A stretch of DNA of 64,000 nucleotides, from contig JBAXIB010000001.1 in the NCBI GenBank assembly GCA_037138595.1, forward strand, positions 1 through 64,000. Reading direction: 5' to 3'. The translations under genes were made by a program, and so were the position numbers. The stretch is from UBA4742 sp037138595. GTDB lineage: Bacteria; Actinomycetota; Acidimicrobiia; Acidimicrobiales; Acidimicrobilacustridaceae. Under the pieces are notes generated by a model. The model was not told the origin of the DNA, did not search any database, and worked only from the letters and a program-made list of their open reading frames with translations. Position 1 is the stretch's first letter. Each line of letters opens with the position of its first letter. Below, in pieces: positions 25,800-35,260 of the stretch.

Positions 25800-26825
25800 T
25801 CAACCCAAGTACTCGGCGCCATGAATGAAGATGTGAACTCGCTCCCCCCGTTCGTGACGGGCCTCCGCCGTGATGTTGCGATCCATGTCGATGAGCGACC
25901 CACCGGGCAACTCCAAAGAGATGCGCATGTGGTCACCGCGAAACACTTCACGCGCTACCGATACCGAAATCGCTCCTGGCCGATGGTCGTCAACCAACTC
26001 AACGTCATCGGGCCGAATCAAAATTGGCTGCAACCCAGGAGGCGTCGAGGCGACGACACATGAACCCCAAGGGCCGTAGGCTCGGCCGTCAAAAACCTCA
26101 GCGTCGAACACATTTGTGAATCCAAGAAACCGCGCAACGAAAGGGCTTTTCGGGTATGACCAAATGACCTGAGGCTCACCAATTCGTTCAACGCAACCAT
26201 CGTTCATAATCACGACGCGGTCAGCTACTTCGAATGCTTCAGCTTGATCATGGGTGACATACAGCACGCTCAGTCCAGTTTTCGCAAACACCTGCGAGAG
26301 GTCACGCACCAAGGTCTCTCGATGCATCGGGTCGAGCGCTCCCAAGGGCTCATCGAGCATCAAGATCTGCGGCGTAGCGGCAAGCGCTCGCGCCAATGCA
26401 ACCCGCTGACGTTGACCGCCTGACAGCGTAGAGATCGAGCGCTGGCCAAAACCGGTGAGGCCAACAAGGTCAAGCATTGCGTCGACTTTGACCTCACGAT
26501 CGGTCGGTGATTCATGCGCCATCTCAAGTCCGAAACCAACATTCCCGGCCACCGTTCGATGGGGAAATAACGCAAAGTCTTGAAACATCAGACCAACGCC
26601 ACGCCGATGAGTCGGGATCGACTGCATATCGCGTCCGGCCAATACGACTCGACCATGATCGATAGGTAGAAGCCCGGCGATCGCCTGCAACAACGTGGTC
26701 TTTCCGCTGCCACTCGGGCCAAGCAAGGCAACGACTTCACCTGCCCCGACATTGAAATCGACCCGGTTGAGACTAGGGCGCAAGGCGCCGGGATAGGAAG
26801 TCGAAACCGATTCGATCCGCAACAT
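25800..26825 (-). CDS. thiQ: thiamine ABC transporter, ATP-binding protein (ThiQ/FbpC-like)
   Basis: A 341-residue ABC ATPase that powers the adjacent fused permease. Motifs are Walker A LLGPSGSGKTTLLQAIAGL, signature LSGGQRQRVALARAL, Walker B ILMLDEPLGALDPMH and the H-loop VLYVTHDQAEAFEVADR. The C-terminal 100 residues form a TOBE-like regulatory domain (VVASTPPGLQPILIRPDDVEL). By sequence alone this could serve iron, spermidine or thiamine; the riboswitch and diphosphokinase upstream make thiamine the best reading. The ATG at 26825 shares one base with the permease stop (TGATG). Confidence 0.85.
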   Translation of the reverse strand: MLRIESVSTSYPGALRPSLNRVDFNVGAGEVVALLGPSGSGKTTLLQAIAGLLPIDHGRVVLAGRDMQSIPTHRRGVGLMFQDFALFPHRTVAGNVGFGLEMAHESPTDREVKVDAMLDLVGLTGFGQRSISTLSGGQRQRVALARALAATPQILMLDEPLGALDPMHRETLVRDLSQVFAKTGLSVLYVTHDQAEAFEVADRVVIMNDGCVERIGEPQVIWSYPKSPFVARFLGFTNVFDAEVFDGRAYGPWGSCVVASTPPGLQPILIRPDDVELVDDHRPGAISVSVAREVFRGDHMRISLELPGGSLIDMDRNITAEARHERGERVHIFIHGAEYLG

Positions 26826-28471
26826 CAGAACTGGCCCAACTGGCGAAGGCGTAATCGATCGACCAACAGTACGATGGTCGCAGTAACCGCCATCAAGATC
26901 ACACTGAGGGCCATCGCTTGGCCCAAGTTGAGTGCGCCCGGCTGGCCCAAAAAGCGATAGATCACGATGGGGATCGTGGGATAGTCGGCTCGAGCCAGAA
27001 AGACCGTCGCCCCGAATTCACCAAATGAGATCGCAAACGCAAAGCCTGCGCTCACCAACACCGATCGAAAAATAACGGGTAGCTCGATAAAGCGCCAGAC
27101 CTGCCACGGGGAAGCTCCGAGCACGCCGGCTGCGTCACGAAGCTGTCGGTCCATAGAGCGGAACATTGGGACCAAGGTCCAAACCACCAATGGAATCGCC
27201 ACAATCGCTTGCGCTATCGGTATAAGCCACAGTGACGCTCGCAGATTCACCGGTCCATGATCGAGTGCGATGAGAAACCCGAAGCCAACAGTTACGGCCG
27301 AGGTTCCCAAAGGCAGCAACAGTGCCGCATCAAACCACCCGAGCCCGCGTCCGGCGCGCCGAGCGATCGCCCACGCGGCTAGGCCGCCGATGACCAGAGC
27401 GATTGTCGTTGCCGCTAACGCGAATCCCAGCGAATTCCCCACTGCCTCAATGGGCGGGACAAAGATCGTGCTCCCTCGCTTATTCGTGAACAGCGCTTGC
27501 CACGAAGTAAATCCGAATCCAGCAATTGAGAGCGATTTCCAACACAGCACCACCAGCGGGACTCCGAACAGCAATCCCATCTCGCAAAGCGCCAACGTGA
27601 CGAAAACTCTTTCTCGAAACGATCCCGGTCGGTACGCAGTTTCACGGCCTGGTCGCAACGACTGTTGGACCGATCGCTTGCGCTGATAGCGGGAGTAGAT
27701 CACCAGCGCGGTTGCGATACCTACGAGTTGCATAATGGCCAGTACTGCTGCCACGTCAAGGTGAAAGAAGCGTGCGGTTTGGTCATAGATCTCAACCTCG
27801 AGGGTGCGCGATGAGGAGCCGCCCAACACCAGCAAAATGCCAAACGAAGTGAAGCAGAAAAGAAAAACAATTGAGGCCGATGCAGCTATGGCCGGACGGA
27901 GCAACGGCAGTGTCACGGCGCGAAACGTCCTCAACGGTGACGCGCCCAACGTGCGCGCCGCTTGCTCCATCGATGGGTCGAGGCACGCCCACAGGGTTCC
28001 CACCGTTCGCACGACTACCGCGACGTTGAAAAACGCATGCGCCAGCAGTACGAGCCACATTGATCCCTGCAAGTTTATTCCGCTTGCCCCGTGCGGTCCG
28101 AAAAGCGCGAGGAACGATGCTCCTACGACGACGGTTGGTAGTACGAATGGCACCAGGAGTAACGCCCACAACACCCGCTTACCTCGGAACTCAAACCGGG
28201 CGAACAATGCGGCGATAGGAAGCGCCAACAACAAGGTGACCGCTGTCGACGCCGATGCTTGCCAGATCGTGAACCAAAGGACTTTGCGGTAATACCTCGA
28301 GTTGGCAACGTCAGAAAAGGCGCTGAAGTTCCAGTGTCCTTGATGGACCAGCCCGCGAAGAATTATCGACACGACGGGATAGGCGAGAAAGACCGCCAGA
28401 AACGCGAGCGGAATCACGAACAGGGCTAAACCCCACGCCCTCGTCCAAACGCGAAGCAGGACGATCCTCAT
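26825..28471 (-). CDS. thiP: thiamine ABC transporter, fused permease (ThiP-like)
   Basis: A permease of about 548 residues made of two fused BPD_transp_1 halves, with about twelve membrane helices. Each half has an EAA-type loop that docks the ATPase: EQAARTLGASPLRTFRAVTL in the first and RDAAGVLGASPWQVWRFIEL in the second. This fused architecture is typical of ThiP and FbpB/SfuB. I place the start at the ATG at 28471, with a GGTGA-like ribosome site; a TTG at 28516 lacks one. It lies 48 bases after thiB and overlaps thiQ by one base. Confidence 0.87.
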   Translation of the reverse strand: MRIVLLRVWTRAWGLALFVIPLAFLAVFLAYPVVSIILRGLVHQGHWNFSAFSDVANSRYYRKVLWFTIWQASASTAVTLLLALPIAALFARFEFRGKRVLWALLLVPFVLPTVVVGASFLALFGPHGASGINLQGSMWLVLLAHAFFNVAVVVRTVGTLWACLDPSMEQAARTLGASPLRTFRAVTLPLLRPAIAASASIVFLFCFTSFGILLVLGGSSSRTLEVEIYDQTARFFHLDVAAVLAIMQLVGIATALVIYSRYQRKRSVQQSLRPGRETAYRPGSFRERVFVTLALCEMGLLFGVPLVVLCWKSLSIAGFGFTSWQALFTNKRGSTIFVPPIEAVGNSLGFALAATTIALVIGGLAAWAIARRAGRGLGWFDAALLLPLGTSAVTVGFGFLIALDHGPVNLRASLWLIPIAQAIVAIPLVVWTLVPMFRSMDRQLRDAAGVLGASPWQVWRFIELPVIFRSVLVSAGFAFAISFGEFGATVFLARADYPTIPIVIYRFLGQPGALNLGQAMALSVILMAVTATIVLLVDRLRLRQLGQF

Positions 28472-28519
28472 GGCACATTCACCGATTGCCAACCACCGAG
28501 AGATCGAGCATTGCAACCA

Positions 28520-29632
28520 TCAATGCAAAACCGTCGATGTCCACTGATCAATCCACCTGTCCCGATTTGTCCCGATTTCGTCCGACGAAAGGTGCAGGAT
28601 GTCCTGGGGATTCACCGCGACCGCGTTGAAAGCAGGCGGTTCGGAGACATCGCCCACAATTGGCTCGACGTACATGCTCAGTGGCATGTCGTTTTGAAAC
28701 GGGTTCGACAACAAGAAGTCGATAAATGCATGCGCTGCGGCCGGCCGCTTCGAGCCAGCTAACACACCCGCAAATTCGACTTGCTGAAAACAGCTTCCCG
28801 GAACAACGGCCGTGGGAGGTGTAGATGCAGGTGGCTCAGCATTGATCATCTCCGCTGCCGGGCTCGTTGCATAGGACACGACGATCGGGCGATCGCCGTG
28901 GCCAGCGCTGCCGGAAAACGAAGCGTTGTAGGCCTGCTCCCAACCATCAACGACTAGCACGCCATTTGCTCGCAGTTCACCCCAGTATGAGTCCCACCCA
29001 TCCGCGCCTCGGCGGGCAATGGTCGCTAACAAAAAGGCCAACCCGGGCGAGGACGTCGCTGGGTTCTCAACCACTAACAATTTTCGATACTCGGGCCGAG
29101 TCAGGTCATCGAGTGAAGACGGCGGTTGCACACCGTGCCCGGCAAACCAATTGACGTCGTAATTCAGGCAGACGTCTGCATGATCAATCGGCGTCACCCT
29201 TGCTTCATCGCCGAATACATAACGAGCGTTAATGTGGCTGCTCGCAGGAGATTGATAGGGATCGAACAGTTCAGCATCAAAAGCGCGAGACACCATGTTG
29301 TTATCGACGCCGAAGAGCACGTCACCTTGCGGATTCGACTTGGTCAATATTGCCTTATTGACCATCTCCACCGCATCGCCATCATGAACAATTTTCACCG
29401 TGATACCGGTTCGGTTTTCGAAATCGGTGAGTACTTGTTCGCTCACCGCGAAAGAATCGTGGGTGACGAGCACCAAAGGACCGGCAATGTCAGCGATAGT
29501 GCCGGCAGTTTCCCGTCCAGCGTCGTTCGCTGTCGACGACTGGGGACTGCTGCATCCGCCGACGAACATGGCTGCCAGCCCAACCATCAACGCGAGCTGG
29601 CGAGCACCTTGACGAGGACCAATCTGAGCCAT
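28520..29632 (-). CDS. thiB: thiamine ABC transporter, substrate-binding lipoprotein (ThiB/TbpA-like)
   Basis: A solute-binding lipoprotein of about 370 residues. The leader LALMVGLAAMFVGGCSSPQ has a clear lipobox cysteine for membrane anchoring. The mature part matches the thiamine-binding group: LVLVTHDSFAVSEQVLTDFE, then DVLFGVDNNMVSRA and a C-terminal KRPAAAHAFIDFLLSNPFQ. I prefer the ATG at 29632, because GAAAAGGA lies six bases upstream; the ATG at 29638 overlaps that site. It starts twelve bases after the diphosphokinase stop. It captures extracytoplasmic thiamine (or a phosphate ester or precursor) for ThiPQ. Confidence 0.9.
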   Translation of the reverse strand: MAQIGPRQGARQLALMVGLAAMFVGGCSSPQSSTANDAGRETAGTIADIAGPLVLVTHDSFAVSEQVLTDFENRTGITVKIVHDGDAVEMVNKAILTKSNPQGDVLFGVDNNMVSRAFDAELFDPYQSPASSHINARYVFGDEARVTPIDHADVCLNYDVNWFAGHGVQPPSSLDDLTRPEYRKLLVVENPATSSPGLAFLLATIARRGADGWDSYWGELRANGVLVVDGWEQAYNASFSGSAGHGDRPIVVSYATSPAAEMINAEPPASTPPTAVVPGSCFQQVEFAGVLAGSKRPAAAHAFIDFLLSNPFQNDMPLSMYVEPIVGDVSEPPAFNAVAVNPQDILHLSSDEIGTNRDRWIDQWTSTVLH

Positions 29633-29644
29633 GGGCATTCCTTT

Positions 29645-30373
29645 TCAATTCTCAGTTTCGGTTTCGAATAGTTCAAGCACATGGCTCCCGATTTCCCCCG
29701 GGACCAACACCAGAAGCGTTCCGTGGTCAACCGAGATCGTGGCACTGGCTCCAATCATCTCGTTACTTACCCCGCGGGTCGATCCAGGAAACAGTGATTC
29801 ATCTCGCAATGGGTACAAAAGGCCAGTGGTCCTAATGCCACCAACTTCACCCCGGATAGCCAACAACGTCACCAGCGTTCCGGGCTGACCCTCGACGACG
29901 ATGCTGTCTCGAACAACGTGCAGTCGAGCTTTGCCGACATGGGCGGTTACCTCGATCCCTCGGAGTTCGTCACGAGTGAGGGCGAGCACACCCGCAAAAA
30001 AATGGTCGATACGGCCTCCATTGCCCCCCACAATCACGATTCGCTTCGGCTTCCGGTCGATTGCTGCATCCAACGCGAGCTCAAAATCGGTCGAATCTTT
30101 AGCGGCAGGATGTCGATCAACAATTGCGCCGGACCGCTTCGCGTCTTCAAGACTCTCGGGAGGAACCGAATCCATATCGCCGACTACGAGATCCACATTG
30201 CACCCAAAGGCAACTGCCTGCAGTAGGCCCGAATCGGCAGCGATGACAAATCTCGGAACCGGCAACAAAATGTCGTAACCAACCATCAAATCCCCGCCGG
30301 TAAATACAACAACAGATTCAGCGAGCGAAAACGACGGCTCAGCATCGATGCGGTTGGTATGCAGTTCACTCAT
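29645..30373 (-). CDS. thiN: thiamine diphosphokinase
   Basis: A 242-residue thiamine pyrophosphokinase that makes TPP from thiamine and ATP. Diagnostic motifs are AADSGLLQAVAFGCNVDLVVGDMDSV, HPAAKDSTDFELALDAA (the KDxTDxE box) and VIVGGNGGRIDHFFAGVLAL. The C-terminal half is the beta-rich thiamine-binding domain (GTLVTLLAIRGEVGGIRTTG). As first gene of the operon it makes the riboswitch ligand directly, so its output closes a feedback loop on its own expression and on the transporter. The ATG at 30373 lies about 45 bases from the end of the riboswitch. Confidence 0.93.
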   Translation of the reverse strand: MSELHTNRIDAEPSFSLAESVVVFTGGDLMVGYDILLPVPRFVIAADSGLLQAVAFGCNVDLVVGDMDSVPPESLEDAKRSGAIVDRHPAAKDSTDFELALDAAIDRKPKRIVIVGGNGGRIDHFFAGVLALTRDELRGIEVTAHVGKARLHVVRDSIVVEGQPGTLVTLLAIRGEVGGIRTTGLLYPLRDESLFPGSTRGVSNEMIGASATISVDHGTLLVLVPGEIGSHVLELFETETEN

Positions 30374-30417
30374 CGATCTCGACGTTCATTAGGCGAAGCG
30401 AACACGATCAGTCGATG

Positions 30418-30512
30418 AGGATTCTCCCTGCGCCGGCATGATCCGGATCAGGTTGTAACGGTCGGAGGATTAAGCCTCCCTCTCAGCCCGGTCTCGGACT
30501 CCCGTGTTCAGG
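30418..30512 (-). promoter_or_regulatory. TPP riboswitch (THI element)
   Basis: Read on the minus strand, the segment contains the hallmark blocks of the TPP aptamer in order. ACCGGGCTGAGAGGGAGG carries the conserved CUGAGA of the pyrimidine-sensing arm, followed by a variable stem (GAGGCTTAATCCTC). ACCTGATCCGGATCATGCC and GGCGCAGGGAGAATCC then give the CCUGAUC..GGAU..GCCGGCG..GGGA pyrophosphate-sensing arm and closing strand. It sits between an upstream divergent gene and thiN, with only about 45 bases to the start codon. Translational control by masking the ribosome site is therefore more likely than a long terminator. Confidence 0.95.
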
Positions 30513-30570
30513 CAAGACCATAGCCCGATCCATCCCGACAACAAGACGATTCACCCCTAGTCTGGCGGCC

Positions 30571-31719
30571 ATGCGCCGAACCCTTTTCGACGATCAGCAC
30601 GAACAATTTCGATCCACGGTCAAACGATTCATAGCCAGTGAGATCGTTCCACACCACGATCAGTGGGCCAGAGCTGGCATCGTGCCTCGAGACCTGTTTC
30701 GCAAGGCCGGCGAACTTGGTCTGTTGTGCATGGATGCCCCCGAACGTTTTGGCGGCGGAGGCGTTTCCGACTTCCGCTACAACGTCGTACTCGGAGAAGA
30801 ATTACAGCGATCGGGGATGGCCGGCAGCGGCCTGGGACTGACGTTACATAACGACATCTGTTTGCCGTATTTTCTTCACCTAACGACCGACGAGCAAAAG
30901 GAGCGCTGGCTTCCGGGGATTTGTTCAGGTGATCTCATCACCGCTGTCGCAATGACTGAACCGGCAATCGGCAGCGATCTTGCGTCCATGACGACATCGG
31001 CCCTGCGTGACGGAGACTCCTACGTCGTCAATGGATCCAAGACCTTCATCACCAACGGGATCAATGCCGACCTGGTGATCACCGCGGTCAAGACTGATCC
31101 ACGTGAACGACATAAAGGCATGAGTCTGCTCGTGCTCGAACGTGGGATGGATGGTTTTGAACGCGGCCGTAACCTCGACAAGGTGGGCCTGCATGCCCAA
31201 GACACATCCGAATTATTCTTTCGAGATGTTGTCGTTCCGGCCAGCAATCTGCTTGGAGCTGAAGGTGAGGGATTCTCCGGGCTGATGCAAAATCTTCCGC
31301 AGGAGCGTCTCAGCATTGCGGTCAGCGCGCAGGCAGCTGCTCGTCAAGCACTCGAGTGGACGTTGGACTACTGCAAAGAGCGCGAAGCATTTGGCCAACC
31401 GATTGGCTCGTTCCAACACAATCGTTTTGCTTTGGCCGAGATGTTGACTGAAATCGAAGTGAGCCAAACATTTGTTGACCGTTGCATAATCGAACTCAAT
31501 GCCGGCAACTTGACTGCTGAACAAGCAGCAATGTCCAAGTGGTGGGCAACTGAATTACAGAAACGCACCGTCGACCAATGTGTTCAGCTCCACGGCGGAT
31601 ACGGCTACATGTTGGAATATCCCATTGCGCGCGCCTATCTCGATGCTCGAATTCAAACCATCTACGGCGGCACAACCGAGATTATGAAAGAAATAATCGG
31701 CCGGTCTATGGGTGTCTGA
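30571..31719 (+). CDS. acyl-CoA dehydrogenase
   Basis: A 382-residue acyl-CoA dehydrogenase that introduces the alpha,beta double bond in acyl-CoA and passes electrons to ETF. Visible features are AVAMTEPAIGSDLASM and YVVNGSKTFITNGINADLVI (FAD and substrate contacts), REAFGQPIGSFQHNRFALAEM, and QLHGGYGYMLEYPIARAYLD with the C-terminal IQTIYGGTTEIMKEIIGRSMG. The length is standard. The start ATG at 30571 is divergent from the thiamine operon. It converges with the next dehydrogenase gene, with 26 bases between stops, so two paralogues lie tail to tail. Confidence 0.94.
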   Translation: MRRTLFDDQHEQFRSTVKRFIASEIVPHHDQWARAGIVPRDLFRKAGELGLLCMDAPERFGGGGVSDFRYNVVLGEELQRSGMAGSGLGLTLHNDICLPYFLHLTTDEQKERWLPGICSGDLITAVAMTEPAIGSDLASMTTSALRDGDSYVVNGSKTFITNGINADLVITAVKTDPRERHKGMSLLVLERGMDGFERGRNLDKVGLHAQDTSELFFRDVVVPASNLLGAEGEGFSGLMQNLPQERLSIAVSAQAAARQALEWTLDYCKEREAFGQPIGSFQHNRFALAEMLTEIEVSQTFVDRCIIELNAGNLTAEQAAMSKWWATELQKRTVDQCVQLHGGYGYMLEYPIARAYLDARIQTIYGGTTEIMKEIIGRSMGV

Positions 31720-31745
31720 GAGCCTTTAGTCGGCCCGAGGTATTG

Positions 31746-32984
31746 CTAGCTTCGGAGCAGTTCTTTGGCGATCGCAATGACTTGCTGCTCGTCGGTTCCG
31801 GCGTAAATCTGAAGCACCTTGGCATCACGCGCCAGTTGTTCAACTTGGAACTCGCTCATGTAACCATTCCCTCCAAAGACCTGGACCGCTTCAAGTGCTA
31901 CTTCCATTGCTGCCTGAGCGCTATACAGCTTCATCGCTGATGCCTCGGCCAAACTCAAGTTCTCACCGGCTGCGCCCATCTCAAGTGTCCGGAAGACAAG
32001 GTTTTGAACGTTAAGTCGAGCAACTTCCATTTTTGCGAGTTTCAATTGAATCAGCTGAAAGTCACCAATTGGATGACCGAATTGCACGCGATTCTTCGCG
32101 TACTCGACGCTGAGTTCAAGACACTGCTCGATGATCCCGAGAGCCATCGCTGCCACTCCTGAGCGTTCCATCTGGAAGGTATCTTTCGCCCCTTCACGTC
32201 CACCAGATTTCACGTCTTCGGTGCCACCGATAAGTCGATCAATCCCGACCCGCACATCTGTCAGGAAAAGTTCGCCAGTTGGCGATGAATGCATTCCCAT
32301 CTTGCGTAGAGGCTTCGATTGCACCAAACCAGGCATTCCGGAATCAAGCACGAAACTCAGGATTTTGCGCTCTGCCGGCAAGTTGCCTTCATCAAGTTTG
32401 CAGATAAAGACGATGGTGTCGGCAAAAGGACCATTGGTGATGAACGTCTTCGAACCATTCAGTACATACTCGTCACCGTCGCGTCGAGCGGTCGACAGCA
32501 TTGAGCCGAACGCATCAGATCCTGAGTTTGGTTCGGTAATTGCCCAGGAACCGACCTTGTCCATGGTGAGCAAATCGGGAACCCAGCGCTCCTTCTGCTC
32601 AATTGTTCCGCGCCCGTTGATCGCCGCCGCGGTCAAGCCCATGCTCACACCCATCGCGGTCACCATCCCTGGGCAATACCGGCACAATTCGATGATCGGG
32701 ATCAACGTCAGCGACGAGTCGCCGCCGCCATCACGTTTCGCTCGTTCGGGCGGTGTTGTTCCGCTCGCTTTGGCCTCTGCTACGAGTTTTTCGAATTCAA
32801 TCTGATGCTTAAAACGATCACGAGCCATCTGGTCCATTCCAAATGTGGAAAACAATCGACGCAAAATCTCATACGGCGGCGTGTCACCGTGTTCGAGTTC
32901 TTCGAGATTGGGCTTAATCTCGGCTTCAACGAACTGCCGCACCGCGTCTCGCACCATTATCTGTTCATCGCTCCACTTGTACAT
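31746..32984 (-). CDS. acyl-CoA dehydrogenase
   Basis: An acyl-CoA dehydrogenase of about 412 residues from the ATG at 32984, chosen because AAGGGG lies five bases upstream; in-frame starts at 33011 and 33074 have no ribosome site. Motifs are SWAITEPNSGSDAFGSML, YVLNGSKTFITNGPFADTIVF, RVQFGHPIGDFQLIQLKLA and VFGGNGYMSEFQVEQLARD followed by IYAGTDEQQVIAIAKELL. An insertion of about 35 residues near 60-95 (KHQIEFEKLVAEAKASGTTP) lengthens the N-terminal domain. It is divergent from the OatA-like gene. Confidence 0.93.
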   Translation of the reverse strand: MYKWSDEQIMVRDAVRQFVEAEIKPNLEELEHGDTPPYEILRRLFSTFGMDQMARDRFKHQIEFEKLVAEAKASGTTPPERAKRDGGGDSSLTLIPIIELCRYCPGMVTAMGVSMGLTAAAINGRGTIEQKERWVPDLLTMDKVGSWAITEPNSGSDAFGSMLSTARRDGDEYVLNGSKTFITNGPFADTIVFICKLDEGNLPAERKILSFVLDSGMPGLVQSKPLRKMGMHSSPTGELFLTDVRVGIDRLIGGTEDVKSGGREGAKDTFQMERSGVAAMALGIIEQCLELSVEYAKNRVQFGHPIGDFQLIQLKLAKMEVARLNVQNLVFRTLEMGAAGENLSLAEASAMKLYSAQAAMEVALEAVQVFGGNGYMSEFQVEQLARDAKVLQIYAGTDEQQVIAIAKELLRS

Positions 32985-33068
32985 CGGTGCCCCTTCGTCG
33001 GACGTCGCCATCGAGTGTCGTGTTCTGTCGTCTGTAAGCGTAGGGGACGCGTGATCGCAACATGACAC

Positions 33069-35240
33069 GTGCACCTCTCTGCCGCCTGGGCGGAACTACG
33101 ATTTCCGAATGGGCTGGCGGGAATCACCCTTTTGACGGTCAACACCGAATCGGACTCGGGGGCGCCACAACATCGGGCCGCGCACCAAGTAGTGCCTTCG
33201 AATTCGCGTCGAGCCGATATTCAAGGCCTTCGAGCCGTCGCGGTTATCGCAGTGGTCGCATTTCACGCGGGCCTACCGATCCCAGGCGGATTTGTCGGCG
33301 TCGACATCTTCTTCGTTATCTCCGGTTTCGTAATCGCCCGTGTACTCCTCGGCCAGCTCAATTCCGATTCCACCATCGGGTTCCGTGCCTTCTACGCGCG
33401 CCGGATGCGGCGCCTGTTACCCGCATTGGCGCTCCTGACAACCGTCACAGCGCTGCTTTCAACGGTCTTGCTCAGTCCACTCGGACCCCAACAAGCTGCA
33501 GCGAAGACGGGAATTGCCGCGAGTTTATTTAGCGCCAATATTCAACTTGAGCGGACCGGTGGCACCGGATATTTCGGGCTATTGGCCGAAACAAATCCGT
33601 TACTACATACGTGGTCGCTATCAGTCGAAGAACAGTTTTACCTGGTATTTCCGGCTCTACTCCTAGTGGCATGGTGGATCGGTTCTCGAAGCCGTCGCGA
33701 AAACTGGCGTGGTCGGTCGCGACGAGGAGTTATCGGCTCAGTAATCGTCATAGTCACCGCGTGCTCGTTCTCGCTGTGTGTCTGGATGAGTTTTTCACCC
33801 AGCAGTCAACTCGGAAGCACTTTTGCCTTCTACTCCCCGATGACCCGAGCGTGGGAGTTCGGTGCCGGTGCCCTCGTTGCCATTGCCATTCCCGCCGTCG
33901 CCGTTGTCTCCCGGCGCGTCAGCAATCTATTCGGCGTTTTCGGATTGGTCATGGTTGTCTACGCATGTTTTGGCCTGACCGACAACGCGACCTTTCCCGG
34001 GGTAGCTGCGGGCGTGCCGGTTATTGGGACTGTCCTATTGCTCATCGCCGGGATGAACCCGATTGGGTTCACCGTCGCTGCATTCAGCGTCAGACCTCTG
34101 GTGTGGATCGGCGATGTTTCCTACGGTTGGTATCTCTGGCATTGGCCGTTCATCGTATTCGCCACTGCGATGTGGCCTGGGAACGCGACGATCGTCATCA
34201 TCGTGGCAATTGCCGCGTTCATCCCAACGTGGATTTCTTATCGATTTGTTGAAACTCCCATTCGTTCGAGCGAACAGGTTGTTGGCTGTCGACTAACTGC
34301 ACTCATAGTCACTTGCATCGCGACTCCCATTGGGGCGTGCCTCGTGCTTGGGTGGGTCAGCAGCATTGAGCGACGATCGGAGGCCGTTGCGCAATACACC
34401 TATTCGGCACGTCCCCACGGCGAAGCGAAAGTTGGTTGCCAAGATCTGGTTCCCGTTGCCGAACGCCCGGCGGGCGATTGCACCTGGCCAGTAGATAACC
34501 CCCACGGTTCGATCTACCTGATTGGCGATTCAAATGCGGCCCATTTCACCGAACCTGCCGCCAAAGCGGCCAACGAGCTTGGCTACGACCTGACCGTCGC
34601 GTCATTGCCGGGATGCCCATTTGCTGATCTCTACCGTCCCGCTGACGCCGCCGGCTTCGCCGGACGAGGTTGTTTTCGATTTGTCACTGAGTCTGTCGCA
34701 ACGTTGGCGCAACGGAAGCCGTCGCTGGTACTCATTGCATCCTCATCATCGAAATGGGTCAATGAGCGCGGAGAATTCAAAGATCCCGTGTCCGGCGAAA
34801 TCGGCGATCAGCCGTCCTCGCGTGCTCGCCTGTGGGAAGACGGAATCGCTCGGGTGTTGCAACAGTTTCGTGCAGCCGGCGTTCCAGTCGTCGTGATTCA
34901 TGCTGTCCCCCATCTGGGGGCATTCGGATCCGAATGGGAACGAACGATCTGTCCACCTATCCGAATTTTCCGGAATACATGTTCGCGGGTGACTGAGCCT
35001 CGCTCGAAAATCGAGCAACAACAGCAGCCAGCGCGTGATGCTGAAAATCGAGCCATAGAACAAGCTCCCGGATCGTCGTCGGTAGATTTCACCGATTTTT
35101 TGTGCTCGGCATATTCGTGTTCGAGTGATCGGGCGGAACTGCCGGTGTATCTTGACGGCGATCACCTCAGCGTCGACGGGGCATTAACCCTTACCGATCA
35201 GTTTCATGAGTTGATCGCGACACAGGTCGCTGCACGCTAA
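33069..35240 (+). CDS. OatA-like membrane acyltransferase (AT3 plus SGNH domain)
   Basis: A 723-residue fusion of an acyltransferase-3 membrane domain and an extracytoplasmic SGNH hydrolase-like domain. Such proteins O-acetylate peptidoglycan or surface polysaccharides. The AT3 part has the catalytic-histidine stretch IAVVAFHAGLPIPGGFVGVD followed by IFFVISGFVIARVL, YARRMRRLLPALALL, and about ten helices. The SGNH part begins near residue 475: IYLIGDSNAAHFTEPAAKAA has the Ser, and VYLDGDHLSVDGALTL the terminal Asp/His. The start is uncertain: GTG at 33069 gives about 47 unusual residues before the first helix, and GTG at 33192 is an alternative. Confidence 0.88.
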   Translation: MHLSAAWAELRFPNGLAGITLLTVNTESDSGAPQHRAAHQVVPSNSRRADIQGLRAVAVIAVVAFHAGLPIPGGFVGVDIFFVISGFVIARVLLGQLNSDSTIGFRAFYARRMRRLLPALALLTTVTALLSTVLLSPLGPQQAAAKTGIAASLFSANIQLERTGGTGYFGLLAETNPLLHTWSLSVEEQFYLVFPALLLVAWWIGSRSRRENWRGRSRRGVIGSVIVIVTACSFSLCVWMSFSPSSQLGSTFAFYSPMTRAWEFGAGALVAIAIPAVAVVSRRVSNLFGVFGLVMVVYACFGLTDNATFPGVAAGVPVIGTVLLLIAGMNPIGFTVAAFSVRPLVWIGDVSYGWYLWHWPFIVFATAMWPGNATIVIIVAIAAFIPTWISYRFVETPIRSSEQVVGCRLTALIVTCIATPIGACLVLGWVSSIERRSEAVAQYTYSARPHGEAKVGCQDLVPVAERPAGDCTWPVDNPHGSIYLIGDSNAAHFTEPAAKAANELGYDLTVASLPGCPFADLYRPADAAGFAGRGCFRFVTESVATLAQRKPSLVLIASSSSKWVNERGEFKDPVSGEIGDQPSSRARLWEDGIARVLQQFRAAGVPVVVIHAVPHLGAFGSEWERTICPPIRIFRNTCSRVTEPRSKIEQQQQPARDAENRAIEQAPGSSSVDFTDFLCSAYSCSSDRAELPVYLDGDHLSVDGALTLTDQFHELIATQVAAR

Positions 35241-35260
35241 GCCAACAGTTCTCACACGAC

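Noticed and set aside
33012..33074. Longer N terminus for the acyl-CoA dehydrogenase
   Set aside because: Cysteine/His-rich residues not typical of the family, no ribosome site, and the ATG at 32984 has AAGGGG upstream.
33611..34252. Overlapping plus-strand frame of 213 codons in the acyltransferase gene
   Set aside because: Arg/His-rich product in another frame of the OatA-like gene with no ribosome site.
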